Below, in pieces: positions 10,887 to 20,559 of a DNA stretch of 64,000 nt. The notes under the pieces were generated by a model, which made no database searches, was not told the origin of the DNA, and saw only the letters and a list, made by a program, of their open reading frames with translations. The number at the start of each line of letters is the position of its first letter. Positions within the stretch are counted from its first letter, which is position 1. Made by a program: the position numbers and the translations under genes. Source of the stretch: Symbiodinium natans. Taxonomy: Eukaryota; Sar; Dinophyceae; Suessiales; Symbiodiniaceae. The stretch covers positions 983,501 through 1,047,500 of the forward strand of contig CAJNDS010002479.1 of NCBI GenBank assembly GCA_905221605.1, in the 5' to 3' direction.

Positions 10887-12118
10887 GTTTGAGGCTCGAT
10901 GGCCTCCCTTGTCCCCTGTTTTTAGGGTTTAGGCTTTAGGGTTTAGGGTTTAGGGTTCCGTCACAGGCCCCTTGAAAGCAACAAGGGGACCCTTTTCATT
11001 TCTAGGTTACTCTTGGGTCTATGGTTTAGGGTTATTCCTTTGGGTTAGGTTCCCTTGCAAAGCCTTTACATTAAGAAAGAGCATCCTTTTTCATCCTTCA
11101 TGACTGGGCAACCTAGAAACCCTTAAAGACTTTTTAATCCCTTAGGCCAGAAACCTCGAAAGCCCTCAACTCCTAAGCCATATAAGCCCCAAACCAATTG
11201 TTGAGCCCTCAAACGCCATAAGGCCCACAAGATTGATCTTGGGATGTTCCCCGGTATACTAACAGTCCTTAGTAGAGACTATAGTAGCCCCTACCACAAT
11301 CCCTGTTCCGGGGGCGTAAGGGAGGGCCCTCCCCCAAAACCATCCAACACGCCGCCAGGGTCGACGGATCCCCTAACCCTAAACCCTAAACCCCAAACCC
11401 CCCTAAACCCTAAACCCCAAAACCCCAAAACCCTAAACCCTAAACCCTAAACCCTAAACCCCAAAACTCTAAACCCTAAATCCTAAACCCCAAACCCCAA
11501 GCCCTAAGCCCTCACCCCCAAAGAGCCTGATCCCTAAACCCTAAACCCTAAACCCTAAACCCTAAACCCTAAACCCTAAACCGCACCATGAGGCCTTGGA
11601 CTATTTTTCGCTCGGCCTATCTTCCAGCAGTGAGCTGGCGTCGGTCTCGCGGCTTCGGTGTTTCGGGTTTCGGGTTTAGGCTTTAGGGTTTAGGGTTTAG
11701 GGCTTAGGGTTTAGGGTTTAGGGTTTAGGGTTTAAGGTCTAGGGTTTAGGGTTGAGGGTTAAAGCCTGAAGCCTGGTTCTTTTTTTAGGGGAGGGTTTTC
11801 TATCTGTCTTGGGCATGGGCACGGGGGTTTATGGGTCTTACGTTTTGATTTTGAGGAAGTTGCGGCCACTGGCGCTTGTCAGGCAGGGGGGGGAGGATGT
11901 CGGGGTATTTTGTGGTTTTTGGGCTTTGCGCCTCCTGGGCTTTTCAGGCTTTTTCAGGCGGTCGAGGCTTAGGGCCTTAGGTTTACCCAAGACCCAAAAA
12001 CCCTAAACCCTAACCCTAAACCCTAAACCTTAAACCCTAACCCTTAAGGTTTTTGTGGCTCAGGGGCTTTAGTTGTCTTGGGCTTGTTGCTCATCTTGCA
12101 GCTTCGGTCACCATAGCT

Positions 12119-12217
12119 TGGGATGTTCTCCCTTCCACTATGGCAGTCCTGAATAGGGATTCTACTAGGGGGTACTATGGTCACTATGAAGGACGCATGT
12201 TTTAGAGGGGAACATCC
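12119..12217. repeat. Palindromic element family A (copy)
   Basis: Ends GGGATGTTC..CC and ..GGGGAACATCC are inverted repeats, with AGTCCTgAATAGGGATTCTA in the left arm and a G-run before TACTATGG in the centre. Other copies: 16003-16149, 33340-33437, 35906-36033. Half copies: 11240, 48808, 59100, 59285 and 62826. It is a MITE-like foldback without coding capacity. Confidence 0.75.
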
Positions 12218-12290
12218 TGAAACCCTAAACCCTAATCCCCAAAGAGCCTGATCCCCAAACCATAACCCTAAACTCTAAACCCTCCACCCT

Positions 12291-12366
12291 GGAAGACAGC
12301 GCTGTGCCTGGAAGCCTTGTACCCTGTGAACCCCACACCCGAGGCCCCAAGCGTTGTACACCTAGG
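12291..12366 (+). CDS. Candidate exon between CCCTAAA and TTTAGGG
   Basis: A GC-rich island reading LEDSAVPGSLVPCEPHTRGP and onward, running into CCTAGG|GTTTAGGG. CCCTAAA repeats lie upstream and TTTAGGG downstream. Hydrophilic, family unknown. It may be part of the cytosolic N-terminus of the transporter. Confidence 0.3.
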
Positions 12367-12593
12367 GTTTAGGGTTGAGGTTTTAGGATTTAGGGTTGAG
12401 GGTTTAGGGTTTAGGGTTTAGGGTTTAGGGTTTCGGGCCTAGACCTGCCCTGTGCATCCCTAGAAAAGCCCTACAGCACCTAGCAAGCACGAATAGCAAG
12501 CTTAACGGGCTCATAATATTCAAAACAGTCTTTTCAAGATTTAAGGCTTAGAAACCAAAAAAACCCTAAACCCGAAGCAACCCGAAACCCTAC

Positions 12594-12695
12594 AAGGAGG
12601 GTAAGGGCCCCAAATTGGGTTACAAGGACTGTAAATAATAATTAGGGTATGAGTCCCTTAACTCTCGTTAGCATAGCAAGGGGGCCCCTCCTCAT
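12594..12695. repeat. Palindromic element family B (copy)
   Basis: Starts with ACAAGGAGG..GGGCCCC and ends with GGGGGCCCCTCCT, in inverted repeat, with GGGTTAcAAGGAC in between. Other copies: 13008-13129, 14749-14835, 15627-15751, 17214-17395, 17638-17758, 21650-21735, 29957-30075, 36939-37040, 55255-55360 and 60050-60165. About 110-125 bp, non-coding. Confidence 0.75.
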
Positions 12696-12742
12696 AGTGG
12701 GCGTGCGAACCCTAAACCCTAAGCCCTAAACCCTAAATTCAG

Positions 12743-12833
12743 GTGGTCATCACCCTGCTCTTGCTGGACCGACTGGGCCTTGGGCGGCGGAACTTCCAGT
12801 TCATCCTGTACCTGGGCGTGGGATTTTGTCGGC
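12743..12833 (+). CDS. MFS transporter exon, TM1-like
   Basis: A CCCTAAA array ends in ATTCAG|GTGG, giving the acceptor; a possible donor is CGGC|GTCAGG, with a TTTAGGG array from 12848. The frame reads VVITLLLLDRLGLGRRNFQF followed by ILYLGVGF. The 'LDRLGLGRxxFQF' motif followed by a hydrophobic stretch matches the region just before and inside TM1 of SVOP/SV2-like MFS proteins, where IGFGRFQ precedes TM1. This is the best single piece of evidence for the gene. The joint to the next exon could not be phased. Confidence 0.6.
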
Positions 12834-12847
12834 GTCAGGGCTTGCAG

Positions 12848-12914
12848 GGGTTTAGGGTTTAGGGTTTAGGGTTTAGGGTTTAGGGTTTAGGGTTTAGGGT
12901 TTAGGGTTTAGGGT
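12848..12914 (+). repeat. TTTAGGG array 3' of the TM1 exon
   Basis: Nine units. A very short GC-rich island follows at 12940-12960 (acceptor-like CCTGACCCGCAG|GATGGC, reading DGALSI). It may be a micro-exon, because an 'aDGa' motif follows TM1 in this MFS branch, but it is too short to prove. Confidence 0.9.
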
Positions 12915-13334
12915 TGCGGAGAGGTCTCCTGACCCGCAGGATGGCGCCCTATCGATATAGTTGTAGGGGATGATCGAGGTAAGTGGTTGTTCTCACGTCT
13001 AGGGTCTTCAAGGAGGGGCCCAAAAATGATAAGGGCCCTAAATTGGGTTATAAGGACCCTAAATTAGGTCAGAAGCCCCTTAACGATAATAGTCAGTAGT
13101 ATAATGGTAAAAGGGCCCCTCCTTGTACAGGGTTTGGCCTTAGACCTCAAAGCCCCAGAGCCGCAGACGCGAAAGCCTAAACCCCTGAAGTTTTTGGGAG
13201 GGAAACCCTTGGAACTTGAACAAAACCCTCAAAACCCTAAACCCTGCAAACCCTAACACCCTAGAAACCCTAAAAAACCCCAAACCCTCAAAACCCTAAG
13301 TCCTAGAGCCCTAAACACTAAGCCCTAGAAACCT

Positions 13335-13467
13335 AGAACCCTAAACCCTAAACCCTAAACCCTAAACCCTAAACCCTAAACCCTAAACCCTAAACCCTAA
13401 ACCCTAAACCCTAAACCCTAAACCCTAAACCCTAAACCCTAACCCTAAACCCTAAACCCTAAACCCT
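13335..13467 (-). repeat. CCCTAAA array 5' of the TM2 exon
   Basis: About 18 near-perfect units, ending about 45 bp before the acceptor at 13512. Confidence 0.95.
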
Positions 13468-13512
13468 TTATCACCCCCAAGGGAGCCCTAAACCTGCAAT
13501 TCCCTGGCCCAG

Positions 13513-13545
13513 GTACGTCGTGGGAGGCCTCCTGGGGCTGCGAGG
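13513..13545 (+). CDS. MFS transporter micro-exon, TM2-like
   Basis: Acceptor CCCTGGCCCAG|GTAC. The frame reads YVVGGLLGLR, like the Gly-rich start of TM2 in MFS proteins (vvGmllGa pattern). The exon ends CGAGG|GTTTAGGG, so the donor GT is the first telomeric unit of the next array (13546-13635). A 33-nt exon alone would be weak; position and motif together give modest support. Confidence 0.45.
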
Positions 13546-13806
13546 GTTTAGGGTTTAGGGTTTAGGGGTTTAGGGTTTAGGGTTTAGGGTTTAGGGTTTA
13601 GGGTTTAGGGTTTAGGGTTTAGGGTTTAGGGTTTAGGGGTTTTTAGAGTTGCCGGCCCCACCCCTTGGAGGTTGAGGGTTTCGGGTAAGTTCAGAGTTGA
13701 GGGTTTCGGGTTAGGGTTTAGGGTTTAGGGTTTAGGGTTTAGGGTTTAGGGTTTAGGGTTTAGGGTTTAGGGTTTAGGGTTTAGGGTTTAGGGTTTAGGG
13801 TTTAGG
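13546..13806 (+). repeat. Two TTTAGGG arrays split by a short spacer
   Basis: Units from 13546 to about 13635, then about 75 bp of spacer, then 13711-13806. The first array begins exactly at the donor of the TM2 exon. Confidence 0.95.
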
Positions 13807-14299
13807 GCAACCTTGAATGTCTTGCTGTAGATTCCCAACTGTACCTAAATCCTTAAACGCAGCAGCCTCAACCCTAGACCCAACTGTACCTTGATGCAAA
13901 GCTGTTGTGCGTTCCCTCAATCCTAAAACCCTAAATCCTTCAGGGAGTGCAGCCTACGATAGCCTAAACACTACAAAGCCCTGTAGACCTAAACCCTAAA
14001 CCCTAAACCCTAAACCCCTAAACCCCTAAACCCCTGAGCCATAGCTTCCTCAAGGTGAAGCCTTCTTGGCTTCTTTTTGCAGCCAACAGGTAAATCCTAG
14101 AACCCACAGCCCTAAAAACCCTGCTTCTCAGCCCTTCGTCGACTACCTGGTAATAATATGGATTGCCTTGCTTATCGCACAACTATAACTATGAACCCTA
14201 AACTACCGTGAGCCCTAAACCCTAAACCCTACCCACCAACCTGGGAGAAAAACAATCGCAGTAAACCCTAAACCCTAAACCCACTCTGCTTTTGGCCAG

Positions 14300-14358
14300 G
14301 GATCGCCGCTTCATGCATCAGCTTCCGGGAAATACCCTACTCGTCTCTCGTGGCGGCG
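14300..14358 (+). CDS. Candidate MFS exon
   Basis: Clear acceptor CTCTGCTTTTGGCCAG|GG after CCCTAAA units; possible donor GCGGCG|GTCCCT. The frame reads IAASCISFREIPYSSLVAA, partly hydrophobic. It lies between the TM2 and TM11 exons, so it may encode part of a middle helix or loop, but no diagnostic MFS motif is present. Confidence 0.35.
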
Positions 14359-15104
14359 GTCCCTCAACAAGATTTGGGGTTTTGGGGCTCAGGGTCTCGG
14401 GTTCGTCTTCCTAAACCCTAAACCCTAAACCCTGATGGCTCGAAACCCCCAAACCCGAGGGGGGCTTTAGGGTCTTAGGGCTTCAGGAGGTTTAGGGTTT
14501 AGAGGCTTTGGGCCGTAGTAGCAACCCGGAAGCTGAACACGGGGTTTAGGGTTTAGGGTTTAGGGTTTAGGGTTTAGGGTTTAGGGTATAGGGTATAGGG
14601 TTTAGGCTTCAGGGTTAGGGTTTAGGGTTGAGGCCCAATGAGCAACCTTACCGGGACTAAAGCCCCTGGAGCCCTCCCAAACCCCGAAACAAAGCAAGGA
14701 CCAAGAAGCGCAAGTGAAGGTTCATGCGCAGGAAATATAAGGAAGGTGCAAGGAGGGCCCCCGACGTTATAAGTAGAGTCATAAGGGCCCGACATTGGCT
14801 TGACTATAGTTAGGAAAGTAAGGGGCAGCCTATATGGTAGCTAAAATAGCGGTAATTACATATAACCCCACACATAACGACCCATGAACCTTCAAGTCGA
14901 ACCCCCTTACACCCTGAACCCCCTATGTATAGAGCCCAAACCCTAAGCTCTTAAGTTTCAACCTTCCATTCCATTCGTCATGGCAGCTGAATGGTTCTCA
15001 GGGGCTTGCAAGGCAAAACTGCTCAGTCGAGACTGTCTCTCCCTTAAGCAAGGGTGTAGGGCACCCAAACCCTGAACCCCCGGACCCTAAAATCTCAAGG
15101 GACA

Positions 15105-15245
15105 AAAGGAGGGACTCTTATGAAAGAGTTCTTTGGGGGGGGTATTTCGGGGCTACTTAGGTATGTAGGGACTACATAAGGTATATAGAATGTTACATAG
15201 GGGAATAAGACTAAGGGTCCTTTCTAGAGGTCCCTCCTTGCACCC
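15105..15245. repeat. Palindromic element family E (copy)
   Basis: Contains GGGCTACTTAGGTATGTAGGGACTA and GGGTCCTTTCTAGAGGTCCCTC. Copies in other states lie at 25876-26050 (reverse orientation) and 41672-41960 (expanded with AT-rich DNA). Ends are inverted repeats (GGGACT..AAG / GGTCCCTCC). Non-coding. Confidence 0.6.
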
Positions 15246-15626
15246 CTCAAAAGTCTGGCGCTTCTGAACATCTAACCTGCTGGATCGCACCTCTTCGGCC
15301 CTCCTCATGAGGGGATTGGGGATGCATAGTAGGTCGTGACGGCTCGTTGCGCATTATTCGCCGCCTCTTGTGGCAACTCGGCGGCAGAGGGGATCGGAGT
15401 CTGAAAGACAGGAAGATTCCGTGTGCCCTGAAACTTCCTTAATGTACACTTATGGACTCCCTAAACCCTAAACCCTAAACCCTAAACCCTAAACCCTAAA
15501 CCCTAAACCCTGCCTTCCTCTGGTCCCCACGGTTTCATCTTAAGCGCGTTAGCTCCAAGCCTTGCTTCGAGCCCCGCAGGGCTTTGGGCTCAGGGTATTA
15601 AGGTGCCCCGTAACCCCCACAGCCTA

Positions 15627-15751
15627 TACAAGGAGGGGCCCCCTTACTACACAAACTACAGTTAAGGGACTTATAACCTAACTTAGGGTCCTTAAAACCC
15701 AAGTTAGGGCCCTTATAACTCTACTTATATCTTGGGGGGGCCCTCCTTGTA
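15627..15751. repeat. Palindromic element family B, complete copy
   Basis: Begins ACAAGGAGGGGCCCCCTTAC and ends TTGGGGGGGCCCTCCTTGTA. The interior has repeated words (GGGACTTATAACCTAA, TAGGGTCCTTA, AAGTTAGGGCCCTTATAACT). It is one of the most complete copies and useful as a family reference. Confidence 0.75.
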
Positions 15752-16002
15752 CCCTAGGGCTGACTGGTTCACCTCATCAAACCCTGCTAAAGCTAGGCCC
15801 TAGTAGGAGGAACAAGCCCATGAGGCGAGTGACGAACTTCCGGTTCAGACTTCACCCTAAACCCTAAACCCCAAACCCCAAGCCCCACACCCCAAACCCC
15901 AAACCCCAAACCCTAAACCCTAAACCCTAAACCCCAAACCCTAACCCCTAGCCCTGAAGGCCGCAAACCCGCACAAGTCCAACAATGCAAGACTCTGCAG
16001 TT

Positions 16003-16149
16003 GGGATGTTCCCCCCTATACTAGCATTCCCCAACAGGGATTATGCTAGGGGGGGGGGGGGGGGTACTATAATCCCTATCAAGGGCTGTTAGTATAAAGG
16101 TGGAACATTACAACCCTAAACCCTAAACCCTAGGGGGGAACATTACAAC
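16003..16149. repeat. Palindromic element family A with a telomeric insert at its 3' end
   Basis: The element starts GGGATGTTCCCCCCTATACT, has a central G-run (16049-16064), and ends with GGAACATTACAAC at 16102-16114. Then comes a 22-nt CCCTAAA tract (16115-16136) and a second exact copy of GGAACATTACAAC (16137-16149). The telomeric tract thus lies between perfect 13-nt direct repeats, as an insertion with target duplication would leave. Confidence 0.8.
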
Positions 16150-16261
16150 TCTCCATCCTAAAGCCTATGTAAACCGAGACTGAGGCACCTGGATCCACAC
16201 TCCCGAGCTTTTCCCCGTTGAGGCTGCTCGCTGGGCGGTTCTATGTGATGCAGGTTTAGGA

Positions 16262-16357
16262 TTTAGGGTTTAGGGTTTAGGGTTTGCGGTTTGGGGTTTA
16301 GGGGTTACGGTTTAGGGTTTAGGGTTTAGGGTTTAGGGTTTAGGGTTTAGGGTTTAG
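16262..16357 (+). repeat. TTTAGGG array
   Basis: Partly degenerate array (TTTGCGG, TTTGGGG variants) followed by about seven perfect units. Confidence 0.9.
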
Positions 16358-16700
16358 GAATAAACTTCGGCAGTATACGTGTTTTACTTCTTTGTTTCCG
16401 GGTTGGTATGGTGGTATCTGCAACCCCAAACCCAAACCCAAAAGCCTAAGGGCTTCAACCCGTACACTTACCCAGCGCATTCGGAACAACCTGGAAAAGG
16501 GTTCAGGGTTTCGGTTTTAGGTCAGTCGGGTCCCGGTGAGACTACGGCCCAGACTACGGCCCCTTAGCTTTAGGGTTCAGGTTGTAGAGATTAGTGTTAA
16601 GGGTTTAGGGGTTCACGCTTTCAATATGCAGGCATGCAGAGGGGCGGTTCATGCTTCGATGTTGCTAAGTGCCCGCATCCTGTCTGCATGACTTGCCCAG

Positions 16701-16781
16701 ACTTCTGTGCACCCCCTGAGATCCGTGGCACCGCGCATGCCATGTGCACCTTCTCGCGCCTCTTCTGGACTTACTTTGGCT
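16701..16781 (+). CDS. MFS transporter exon, TM11-like
   Basis: After CTTGCCCAG the frame reads CAPPEIRGTAHAMCTFSRLF followed by WTYFGCL. 'EIRGTAHAMCTFSRL' matches the conserved pPTEvRGTGhgicsavsRlG motif at the start of TM11 in SVOP/SV2-type transporters. A donor GGCT|GTCTTC is possible. A CCCTAAA array follows directly (from about 16787), the opposite of the usual flank. The frame stays open upstream to about 16639 and reads CFDVAKCPHPVCMTC, so the exon may start earlier. Confidence 0.6.
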
Positions 16782-17213
16782 GTCTTCCTAAACCCTAAAC
16801 CCTAAACCCTAAACCCTAAACCCTAAACCCTAAACCCTAAACCCCAAGCCGTAAACTCCTAAATCCGTGGACATGACGTCATGACGTCTTGCAGAATCCC
16901 CAACCCCTAAGTCCGTCCACTCCTCGGCCAAAGAAAACAACGACACCATCCAGAGCACCTTCGGTGTAGGGTTTCGATTTAGGGTTTAGGGTGATTAAGA
17001 AGGTTATCCCTCTCCCTCTAGCAGTGGCCTTTTGGGAGGTTAGGTTTAGGGTCTAGGGTTCAGGGTCTAGGGCTTAGGGGGTAGGGTTTAGAGTTTGCGG
17101 TTTAGGCTTGATGCTTTAGCGGTGAAGGTTCATGGTCAGTTGTAAGAAGGGTTATCGGTACTTATCTTAAGGGTATCATGTAGGTTGCCTTACTTATAAC
17201 CCTACCAATAAGT

Positions 17214-17395
17214 ACAAGGAGGGGCCCCTTTACGACACTAACTATAGCTAAGGGACTTATAACCCAATTTAGGGTCCTTATAACCCAATCTAGGGCCCTT
17301 ATAAACTCTACTTCTCATTTTGGAGGCCCTTGAACCCTAAACCCTAAACCCTAAACCCTAAACCCTAAACCCCCCCCTCCCTGTACCTCTCCGCT
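17214..17395. repeat. Palindromic element family B interrupted by a CCCTAAA tract
   Basis: The left part (ACAAGGAGGGGCCCCTTTAC onward) and interior match the family. The right terminus is split: TTTTGGAGGCCC, then about 40 bp of CCCTAAA (about 17334-17371), then CCCCCCCTCCCTGTACCT. Intact copies run directly from GGGGGGCCCC to CTCCTTGTA. Confidence 0.65.
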
Positions 17396-17401
17396 GCCCA
17401 G

Positions 17402-17456
17402 GAAAAACATTGGTTCCCTGTTGGCTCCTGTGCTCGTCAGTGCCTGGCTGCAAGGA
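17402..17456 (+). CDS. MFS transporter exon, GSLLAPVLVSAW
   Basis: Acceptor CTCTCCGCTGCCCAG|G is strong; donor CAAGGA|GTACTT. The frame reads KNIGSLLAPVLVSAWLQG. In MFS proteins RlGgilAPfl directly follows the TM11 motif, so this exon fits after 16701-16781. A family C element starts right after it. Confidence 0.55.
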
Positions 17457-17457
17457 G

Positions 17458-17607
17458 TACTTGGAGGTTCATGGTACTTATTGTAGGGTTTAGGGTTTAG
17501 GGTCTAGGGTTTAGGGTTTAGGGTAATAACCCAAAACATACCGGGTTTAGAATTGGGTTAGAAGTACAGATATAATTGGTAAATAAGTGCCATGAACCTC
17601 CAAGTCG
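17458..17607. repeat. Palindromic element family C with internal TTTAGGG units
   Basis: Ends ACTTGGAGGTTCATGGTAC and GTGCCATGAACCTCCAAGT are perfect inverted repeats over 15 bp or more. About 38 bp of TTTAGGG units lie inside the left half (17485-17523). Other copies: 28325-28345, 28441-28576, 43431-43496, 46628-46728, 54080-54182, and part at 51338-51414. Non-coding foldback. Confidence 0.75.
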
Positions 17608-18181
17608 CCGCTTTTGGACGTTTCGTTATGGAGTTCTTACAAGGAGCGGCCCCCTTACTAGAACTATAGTTCAGGGACTGATGTTTAGGTTCCTTATCAC
17701 CTAATATATCGGACCATTTTGATTCTACTTATAACTTGGCGAGCCGCTCCCGGTAAGGGAGGGGGTTGCATGGGGGTAGGTATCTAGGAGCCTTAGGGAA
17801 GCTTCGGGTAGTGGGGAGTAATAGGCAATCTTGGGTTACACACCCTCCTTGAACCCCACCTCCGTTTTGAGAGCTCTCAAGGGTTTCAAGCAAGAGCCGA
17901 CCATGTTTACATCTGCTGAGCAAAGTCTTGTCGCTAAACCCGAAACCCACAACCTTGGACCCTAAACCACTTACATTCGTTTAGGCAGGCAGCCCGAATC
18001 TTGCGAGCTGGCTTGGTGGTAACCTTTAGTTGGCCCTTCCATTTACCCTGCTGTCATCAACTGTCATCGTTTAGGGTTTAGGACGTTTACTCGTTCTTTT
18101 GAATGTTTCGGGTTTATGTTAATTCGCTTTTCCCCTGCCCTTTTTCACCAGTTGTCCCCAAACACTCCAAGGCCAGTTCGT

Positions 18182-18257
18182 TTCCCCTGGCGTGTGTGGC
18201 GCGCTGCTGTCTATGGCTGTGCTCCTGCTGACATGGGAGGAGGAGGGCAAACCCTAA
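18182..18257 (+). CDS. MFS transporter exon, TM12-like
   Basis: The frame reads GVCGALLSMAVLLLTWEEEG followed by KP and TAA. It is a hydrophobic helix with an acidic end, as in TM12. The TAA is part of a CCCTAAA unit, so it could be a true stop or lie just past a donor. There are no telomeric arrays directly upstream. Its relation to the PETR exon at 18921 is unclear: both look like parts of TM12 and its exit. Confidence 0.45.
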
Positions 18258-18920
18258 ATTGAACCCATTTTCCCTGGTATCCATGCGCTTAGAGAAGTAC
18301 GCACCCTAATTACATGCATGACGAGGGAGTCCGCGGGAGTAAAACAAATCAGGCGGAAAAACCTAAGCGATGTCACTGGCATGAAATGGCAGCGCGATAA
18401 ACTGCTGCAAGCTTTCTTTTCTGAATGAGTCGTACTGTACTTTCATGGCTGTACTGTGGTCCGGCAACAGCCTGTGCAGGATTCGATCCGAAACCCTACT
18501 ACCCAAACCCCGGGGCCTGGCGTTTAGGGGCTACTTCCTTGGGTTGGAGTTGGGGTTTTCCGGGTTACAGGACTCTAGGGTTCAGGGTAGGGTTGCGGCT
18601 CCTTACCCCTCTAACCAAACCCTCCTAACCGCCGAAGCCAACACCAAAACCCTAAACCCTACAAAGCCCAGCCACCACAAGCGCAGGCAGAACCAACCTG
18701 GGACACCATTTGGCCGGTTCGCTGTTTTAGGGTCCTTTTCCCTCGAAGTGTCGGAAGACCCCATACTTCAGTAAATGGGGGTTAGGGTTTAGTTCCTGAT
18801 TTGGTTTTTCAAGCTACCCGCAACCCTGGACCTTAAACCCCAAACCCTAAACCCTAAACCCCAAACCCCAAACCCTAAACCCTAAACCCCTAAACCCCTA
18901 AACCCCAAACCTTAAACCCC

Positions 18921-18980
18921 ATGTTTAAGGCCGTCGCGGCTGGCCTTTTAGTGCAGCAGCTGCCGGAGACGAGGCCAGGA
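18921..18980 (+). CDS. MFS transporter C-terminal exon, LPETRPG
   Basis: Twenty codons read MFKAVAAGLLVQQLPETRPG and end exactly at GTTTAGGG. LPETRG closes TM12 in many MFS transporters. CCCTAAA-type repeats precede it and a TTTAGGG array of about 180 bp follows. The next six bases, GTTTAG, can be read as a donor or as Val-stop, so this may be the true end of the gene. Confidence 0.5.
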
Positions 18981-19160
18981 GTTTAGGGTTTAGGGTTTAG
19001 GGTTTAGGGTTTAGGGTTTAGGGTTTAGGGTTTAGGGTTTAGGGTTTAGGGTTTAGGGTTTAGGGTTAGGGTTTAGGGCTTAGGGCTTAGGGTTTAGGGT
19101 TTAGGGTTTAGGGTTCAGGGTTTAGGGTTTAGGGTTTAGGGTTTAGGGTTTAGGGTTTAG
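18981..19160 (+). repeat. Long TTTAGGG array
   Basis: About 25 units with a few variants (TTAGGG, CTTAGGG), starting at the end of the LPETRPG exon. Confidence 0.95.
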
Positions 19161-20115
19161 GGCTACGAAGTGCCAAACCCTATAGAAGCTCAGACGCCCT
19201 AGCAAGATGAAGCACAAACACCCTAAACCCTAAACCCTAAACCCTACACCCTAAACCCTAAACCCCTGAGTTTAGGACTCAGGTACAAAAGTATCCTAAA
19301 CGGGGCTCCTAGAGTTGGGTGCGGGGTTGCCCCCAAGTACTCGTATAGGGTTTAGGGTTTAGGGTCCAGGGTCTAGGGTTTAGGGTTTAGGGTCCAGGGT
19401 TTTGGTTTCAGGGTTTAGGGTTCAGGGTTCAGCGTTTAGGGTTTAGGGTTTAGGGTTTGAGGTTGTTATACGAAGACTTAAAGCCTGCACCGCGCCCATA
19501 AATTGGAATTTTGAAATAGCGTTTAGGGTTTAGGGGTTAGGGTTGATGCAGTTGAGCCCTAGTGAGCCGGAAGGCTATGCTCCGGCACCTCATGTTTTTG
19601 AGAGTTAGGTGAAGGGTGAAGGGTTTAATTAGGGTTTCTTCTTTCGCGGGCAGCCGCCCACGAAAAATCCTTTCTTGCAGCCTGAGGCACTTGGGGGGTT
19701 AAGGGGTTATAGATTCAACCTAAATCCGAAACTTTAAATTAGGGTTTAGCGTTTTGGGCGTAAGGGTTTAAGAGTTTAATGGTTCATTTGCACAGCATGC
19801 TCTAGCTGTCTTTGGGTTGCCTTTCAGGGCGGGCGAATCGCTTCTTTTTTTGGTACCTTTCCCGAAACTGGGCATTGTTGAAAACCATTTTACATTTTTA
19901 TGAATACTTAAACCCAATAAGGAACAAAAATCATCAGTGAGAAATAGTACCCCAACAATGGTGCAGGAAACCCTAAACAAACCCTAAATCCACAGTTCTG
20001 TGCCTGTGCCAGGCATTGTACGCCGGAGCTCTACGATCCCAGTTACTCTGCGTTGAATTTTGACTCATCCATTCTCTGTCGAAGTCCGGCTACTTAAGGT
20101 TCTGCCCTGAAACCT

Positions 20116-20208
20116 AGAGCCCTAAACCCTAAACCCTAAACCCTAAACCCTAAACCCTAAACCCTAAACCCTAAACCCTAAACCCTAAACCCTAAACCCT
20201 AAACCTAA
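20116..20208 (-). repeat. CCCTAAA array
   Basis: Thirteen near-perfect units. Another block lies at 20305-20345, just after a G-run (about 20290-20300). Confidence 0.9.
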
Positions 20209-20559
20209 ACCAACCCTGGTGCCTAACTCGCACGCCCAACGTTTGGCGGTTTTGTGCTGCAATGCATGCTATGGAGAGGGGCCCGAGGAGGGGGGGGGGG
20301 TGACCCTAAACCCTAAACCCTAAACCCTAAACCCTAAACCCTAAAGGTTTAATGGGCTACATGGGCCGCCGAATTAAGCCCCAAATGCTCTACTCCTTAG
20401 AAAAGGAAGCCCCCTAGAAGGGGTGCTCCTGTTGTCGGAAACCCCCATATCTTGGTAACCCTAAACCCTAAACCCTAAACCCTAAATCGTTTTTGCTCAT
20501 GAACCAAGGTTGCGCCTTTTGCTGCCCTTTTTTGAGGGTCTGGGTTCCCTGCTACAAGC

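Larger units (their letters stand above)
12743..18980 (+). other. Span of a probable MFS transporter gene in short exons
   Basis: Exon islands in this span read, in order, like the start and end of a 12-TM major facilitator protein: TM1 (12743), TM2 (13513), TM11 (16701), a GSLLAPVLVSAW segment (17402), a TM12-like segment (18189) and LPETRPG (18921). The order matches the SV2/SVOP-type branch. Exons for TM3-TM10 were not convincingly found. They may be among weak islands at 14300, 14960 and 15520, or the gene may be degraded. Exon phases across junctions were not all consistent, so intactness is unproven. Confidence 0.55.
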
